From Flavobacterium ginsengisoli (GTDB taxonomy: Bacteria > Bacteroidota > Bacteroidia > Flavobacteriales > Flavobacteriaceae), in assembly GCF_029625315.1 (NCBI RefSeq), contig NZ_CP121110.1:682001-746000 (forward strand): DNA of 64,000 nt, written 5' to 3'. A program made the translations under genes and the position numbers. Within the stretch, counting starts at the first letter, position 1; every line of letters begins with the position of its first letter. Of the stretch, positions 59,915-64,000 are shown piece after piece. The notes under the pieces are model-generated. The model was not told the DNA's origin, ran no database searches, and saw only the letters and a program-made list of their open reading frames with translations.

Positions 59915-62270
59915 TTAACTTGAGAAAGTCAAACCTTTATTTTTGAAGCTGACATAAAGTTCTTGCCTCGCTGAACTTATCGTTTCTTCTGTTCTGTAAA
60001 TACTGCACCAAAACTTGATTAAAAGTTTATACTTTCCATCAGAAATTGAACTGTAGTATATTTGTGATGGTTTTGAATTGTTTACTAAAGGAAGATTAGC
60101 AAGCGTTTCGGTTACGATTGTATTAATTTCTTCCGGAATTGTTTCTCCATTAATTTCAAAAGTGATTTCGACCAATTTAAAATTGTCAGTATACGTCCAA
60201 TTGGTGATATTTTGAGATAATAAGTTACCATTCGGAATAATAATTTCAGCACCATTTGGAGCATTAATCTTAGTAGTACGAAGTCCCATCGATTTGATAC
60301 GGCCAGATTCAGAACTAATTTCTACCACGTCGCCAACTTGAATTGGTTTGTCAAAAATTAAAATAATTCCCGATACAAAATTGTTTACCACATTCTGAAG
60401 TCCAAGTCCGACACCGACACCTAAAGCACCGAGAAGAATACTCAGCTTATCTAAAGGCATTCCAGAAGCAGACAACAGCAAGAAGATAACCGCTTATTAG
60501 AACAACCAATCGTGTAATAAGCAATTTAGAATGCTGTCTTTTATTAATATTTTCTTCGTTTTCGTCATCAATTTCTCCAAAGAAATAAGCAACATATTTT
60601 TGAAGCAAATGCGCGGCCCAAATAATAATAAAGAATAAAACAACGCTTCCTAAAGTAAACGTAATGCTTCCAATTGTATTAGGATGGCTTAATAACTTTC
60701 CTAATGAACCGCGAAGTGATTCCCAAATATTCAAATTTGAAGCAATTACAATTAGCCACATATAACTAATTACAATGATAAACGGTTTTTTCAAAGTGTC
60801 TGATAAACTTTCGTAATCAAACATTTTTTCAATTCCTCTTTTTACTCTAGTTGTATAAATTTGAAGTAAAATAATCTCTAAAATAATTTTCAAAAGAACA
60901 CTTAAAGCAACAATTTGAGTAAGTGAAATAAAAGCCGTAATACTTAACATATTAGAAAGAGAAACCCTTCCAAATAAATTATATAAAATCGATAAAATAT
61001 TTAGTCCAATAAAAATGATACTTGCCCATTTAAAAAAGCCTTTTATATAAAGTTCTTCTTTAAGTGTTTTTATTTGAACCAATCCGTAGCGAATACCTAA
61101 AACATTAATCGCTACAAAAGCAAAACGCTGTAATAATCCAATTGTAATAAACAAGTCCAAAAAGCAAAGCGCAAAGAATAATCCTAAAAGAAAAAGCCAA
61201 TTTCTCATGGCAACTCCAGACCATTGATTTTTAAAAAGAAAGATTAAAACTCCTAAAAGGAAGAGCTGAATTAATTCTAAAAATAGAGCGGGAGCGTATA
61301 AATTGGTAACTACAGCAATATTTAATGCAATAACTAGAATTGGCAGTAAAACACCTCGGTTTAAATATTTGAAATTTAAAAGCTGTAGATTTTCGGCATA
61401 ACCATTTGTGTTTAGATATTTAATATTTCGAGAAATATACCAAAACAAAAGTCCCATAAAGAAACACAGCGTAATAAGTCCGCCAGCTTTGTAGCCTAAA
61501 TAATATGCGGATACATTTTCTTCAATTATAATTTTGGCTCCAATATTATGTTTTACTCTTTTCTTTGCAACAGAATCATTAATCTGCCATAAAGAAGGAT
61601 ATTCTTTATTGAAAATGCTAATTCCAGATTTTTCCAGTTTTCCTTCAACGGCAACTAAAGCATTAGAAACAGAAATTTTTCGTTGTACTGTAAGTCGTTT
61701 TTTGTTGTTTAAAGTAGTTTGGTTTTTAGTCATTAAACTATCAGTAGCGACATATCTTTTTCTAAGATCTCCAAATTCTTTCTTAAATTGTTTACGGCGA
61801 ATAGTATCCTTTATTAAGGTAATTAAAGTTTTGTCTTTTCGAAGATCAATTACACGTTTTTTGATGTTTTCAAGATCCAGATTTTTAGCATTAATTGCCT
61901 TATTCTGTTCCTCCAGTTCTTGTTGAATTTCTTGTAGAACAATACGGTACATCTGCTGGTTTCGCACATTAGGATTAGCACCTTTCAAACTAGCCAAAAT
62001 TAAGTCCAGTTTACTTTCTGTACGTTTCATTTCGCCAAAAAGATGACGCGTATCACCTGCAAAATCGATATCATTATAAGCAGATTCTAATACTTCTCCG
62101 GCTTTTTCAATTGCCATTAAGTAATCGCTATCTGTAGCCGTAGTGTCGTTAAATAATCTTCCGCGGCTTTCTTTTTTAACTGTTTTCTGTTGTTGTGCGT
62201 AGTTAAATTGAGAGAATAAAAGAAGTAAAAATAGAGAGAGAAAATAAAAAGTCTTTTTGTGAATAATCAT
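59915..62270 (-). CDS. MscS-family mechanosensitive channel with large N-terminal domain, frameshifted
   Basis: Two frames join at about 60490-60502, giving about 785 residues. The order is signal peptide (cut near NYAQQ), a periplasmic coiled-coil region (about 50-250; EIQQELEEQNKAINAKNLDLENIKKRV), about ten transmembrane helices, and an MscS core with the pore helix (GALGVGVGLGLQNVVNNFVSGI) and beta domain (VEISSESGRIKSMGLRTTKI, IIIPNGNLLSQNITNWT). It belongs to the MscK/YbdG-like large MscS group and would release solutes upon osmotic downshock. Confidence 0.88.
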
Positions 62271-62295
62271 AATTTAAGGGCTTGTTAATTGAGCC

Positions 62296-62303
62296 CAAAT
62301 TTA
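62296..62303 (-). promoter_or_regulatory. -7 promoter element of the MscS-type gene
   Basis: On the minus strand it reads TAAATTTG, a full match to TAnnTTTG, 26 bases upstream of the start codon. Confidence 0.5.
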
Positions 62304-62364
62304 ATTTTTTTGAATGACTTTGCAGTTAAGAAATTTTAAATTTAAAAAATTAAATATGAAGGTT

Positions 62365-62610
62365 TTATTCTAAGTTTCTATTAGCAATTTCATGTTGTAT
62401 TTCTTTAAGAAAATTAGAGTTGATAATAAGAAAAGCAATCGATAAAGGAAAGACCATTAAAGTTAATAATCCTTTCTCGAGAAATAGAAATACGATAAGA
62501 AGAAGAAGTAAGATGGCAATTAAAATTAAAACTTTAATCGTTTTTTTTATTTTTTTCTGTGTTCTTAATAACTCTTCAACGCTCATTTCGCTTGGTTTCT
62601 TTGCTTTCAT
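62365..62610 (-). CDS. Small two-helix membrane protein
   Basis: The 81-residue protein has a charged N-terminal helix (SVEELLRTQKKIKKTIKV) and two transmembrane helices (LILIAILLLLLIVFLFL and LLTLMVFPLSIAFLI), ending in a charged EIQHEIANRNLE. It resembles unnamed flavobacterial membrane proteins often encoded near redox or stress genes. The function is unknown. It is divergent from the HxlR regulator. Confidence 0.65.
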   Translation of the reverse strand: MKAKKPSEMSVEELLRTQKKIKKTIKVLILIAILLLLLIVFLFLEKGLLTLMVFPLSIAFLIINSNFLKEIQHEIANRNLE

Positions 62611-62699
62611 TTTATATTTTTACTTTAGATTTACAACAAAATTTGATTAAAAAACTTTCGAAAACAATAGGTCAATTTTTTTGACTACCCGCAATAATT

Positions 62700-62993
62700 A
62701 TGGAAGAAACAGAAACTTGTCCCGCACAAAGACTCTTAAAGGTATTATCTGGCAAATGGAAAGCAGAAATTTTTCGTTTAGCTGTAGAGTCACCTTTACG
62801 TTTTAATAAATTACTGCGTCAAATTCAAGGCTCAAATAAGCAATCTTTGGCTACAGCTTTAAAAGAATTGGAAGAAGAAGGTTTGTTGGAAAGAGTAACG
62901 ATCAAACTAAAACCGCTTCATATCGAGTATAATTTAACAGAAAAAGGAAAAGCTTTAATTCCTGTTTTTCAGCAATTAGAAGGGTTGGCATAA
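62700..62993 (+). CDS. HxlR-family transcriptional regulator
   Basis: The 97-residue protein has the HxlR winged helix: CPAQRLLKVLSGKWKAEIF, RFNKLLRQIQGSNKQSLATALKELEEEGLLER, and a wing (KPLHIEYNLTEKGKAL). The N-terminal Cys (position 6) is the redox-sensitive position of this family. A TGAC/GTCA half-palindrome lies in the intergenic region (about 62670-62686), a possible operator. The neighbouring divergent small membrane protein is a possible target. Confidence 0.88.
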   Translation: MEETETCPAQRLLKVLSGKWKAEIFRLAVESPLRFNKLLRQIQGSNKQSLATALKELEEEGLLERVTIKLKPLHIEYNLTEKGKALIPVFQQLEGLA

Positions 62994-63125
62994 ATTTTTA
63001 ATTTTTGTATTAAAAGTAGAAAGATCCTCAAATACTGCTCACTGCTAAGATAGCCAATGAAGTTCTCTGAGAATCATCTCCTACATCCAAAAAATAAAAA
63101 CGTCAGCTAAAAAAAGCTAGACAGA
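62994..63125. other. Short intergenic region
   Basis: No coding frame, RNA gene or strong hairpin was found in these 132 bases. Confidence 0.4.
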
Positions 63126-63454
63126 TTAGTCAATAAAGCTGAATTTATCTTCAAAAACTTGTCCAACTAACGGAATTGGTTTTTTTGCTCGTTGGCGGCA
63201 TTTATGATTCCGAAAATCCATAAAATAAGAATAACGTATCCAATGTAGCTTAAAAAGTAAAGTGCTGGAACGATAGTTACAATAATAGACAAGGCAACAT
63301 TTATTACTAAAGAAACCAGAAAAATTCCGAATCCTTGTTTTAAATGGTATCTCACCAAATCACTTTTAGGTGTTAAATCTTTACTTTTAACAAAAGCTAT
63401 AATCCAACCAATAATAGTGACATAGCTAAGAATAGAAAGGGTTTTATTATTCAT
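63126..63454 (-). CDS. DUF4870 membrane protein, frameshifted at the end
   Basis: The main frame ends at 63167, but restoring one base in the T run at 63180-63186 extends it through KKPIPLVGQVFEDKFSFID to TAA at 63126, the normal DUF4870 tail. The 108-residue protein has three membrane helices (ILSYVTIIGWIIAF, GIFLVSLVINVALSIIVTIV, LSYIGYVILILWIFGIINAA) and the conserved YHLKQGFG. DUF4870 proteins are widespread and of unknown function. A -7 element precedes it. Confidence 0.85.
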
Positions 63455-63475
63455 AGTTTAAGTTATTTATTGGGT

Positions 63476-63483
63476 CAAAAGTA
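63476..63483 (-). promoter_or_regulatory. -7 promoter element of the DUF4870 gene
   Basis: On the minus strand it reads TACTTTTG, matching TAnnTTTG, 22 bases upstream of the start codon. Confidence 0.5.
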
Positions 63484-63586
63484 TATACTAGGAATAGGAC
63501 TTGGAATAGTTACTTTGTCTACTGCGCTTTTTAGTTGGTATTTGTCGTATTTAAATCGGTAAGAGGTAAAATGTGTTTTTCAAAGA

Positions 63587-64000
63587 TTAAATTTCCTCTT
63601 TCATTAATTTGAAAAACTGCTCTTTTTTCCTCTCGAAATGGGCACAACCGATTTGTCATTCATGTGAACCATTCCTTCGCGGGAATAACTTATAATTGAA
63701 TTTACATTGATCAAATGCGACTGATGAATACGGAAAAACATTGGCGGTTCCAGCAAATCTTCATAGTTTTTTAAAGGTTTAGAAACCATAATTTTTCGGC
63801 CATCGTTCAAAAAGAAAGTGGTGTAAGAACCAGAGGTTTCACATCTTATAATTTGTTCTAATTTAACTACATACATAGCTTGTTGAGTAGGCAATATAAT
63901 GCGGTCGGGAGTTTTAGAAAGGTTATTTTGCAATTCGCTTAACTGCTGTTTTTCTAAAACTCTTTCCTGTAAAAGCGAAATCCTTTCAATTGCAGTTTTA
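63587..64000 (-). CDS. LytTR-domain regulator, C-terminal part (partial, frameshifted)
   Basis: The window ends inside this gene. A coiled linker (KTAIERISLLQERVLEKQQLSELQ) leads into a LytTR DNA-binding domain (DRIILPTQQAMYVVKLEQIIRCETSGSYTTFFLNDG, MFFRIHQSHLINVNSI). The visible frame stops at 63604; one missing base in the T run at 63623-63628 hides the true end KEQFFKLMKEEI at 63587. It is most likely a LytTR response regulator with its receiver domain beyond the window edge. Confidence 0.85.

Noticed and set aside
7526-63933. Widespread broken genes as a decaying region or pseudogenes
   Set aside because: The downstream frames keep conserved motifs and normal ends, the breaks sit at GCWGC or homopolymers, and essential-type genes (nadA, nrdD) are included; sequencing error fits better.

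Overview
The window looks like a chromosomal segment of a Flavobacterium or close relative (Bacteroidota, Flavobacteriaceae). The evidence is AT-rich DNA, many outer-membrane receptors with carboxypeptidase-like N-terminal domains, two proteins with type IX secretion (T9SS) tails, SprB repeats, TAnnTTTG-type -7 promoter elements, LytS/LytTR two-component pairs, and dispersed GCCACGAATT/GCCACAGATT intergenic elements. No rRNA, tRNA, CRISPR array or complete insertion sequence was seen.

Layout. 1-7.5 kb: the 3' end of a possible secreted protein, a lipoprotein, a CPBP protease with a Crp-type regulator, a membrane-anchored LuxR regulator beside a HExxH metalloprotease, and a secreted PPC-domain protein. 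7.5-12.4 kb: a sucrose module on the minus strand (GH32-like hydrolase, fused sucrose-phosphate synthase/phosphatase, fructokinase). 13.4-17 kb: a siderophore-type TonB receptor and a PepSY protein, followed by a block of REP-like hairpins. 17.4-30 kb: an alpha/beta-barrel protein, SDR plus TetR with two matching operators, an outer-membrane receptor divergent from a LytS/LytTR pair, a GNAT, a DUF1772/NmrA-like/AraC group and an AspT-type transporter. 30.3-31.3 kb: a T9SS-exported cysteine-rich protein.

31.4-49.1 kb is the metabolic centre: an anaerobic/nitrogen-oxide island. On the minus strand lie nadA-nadB-ric(ytfE)-nrdD-nrdG-copD and, further right, a copper unit (CNGKC protein, copper-binding lipoprotein, OprC/NosA-like TonB receptor). 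On the plus strand lies a clade II nitrous oxide reductase operon (cytochrome c, nosZ, membrane protein joined to NosL, nosD, nosF, nosY, truncated globin), followed by a Crp/Fnr regulator. Copper import, NosZ maturation, electron delivery, NO-damage repair and oxygen-independent dNTP synthesis sit together. A shared palindrome, ATGATTnnAATCAT, lies in the nos/copper divergent promoter and upstream of nadA. No nitrite or NO reductase is in the window.

49.4-59.7 kb: a giant adhesin of roughly 2,430 residues with about 20 SprB repeats, a downstream OmpA-family barrel, and, divergent from the adhesin, a PRMT-like methyltransferase facing a tail-collar-domain protein. 59.9-64 kb: an MscS-type channel, a small membrane protein, an HxlR regulator, a DUF4870 protein and the C-terminal part of a LytTR regulator.

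A warning affects the whole annotation: about 20 otherwise well-conserved genes are split by single-base (rarely two-base) indels. I merged these into one CDS each and gave the approximate site. Fourteen of the indels restore a GCAGC or GCTGC sequence when corrected; several others are in A/T homopolymers. This pattern points to uncorrected long-read basecalling errors, probably at a methylated GCWGC motif, rather than gene decay.
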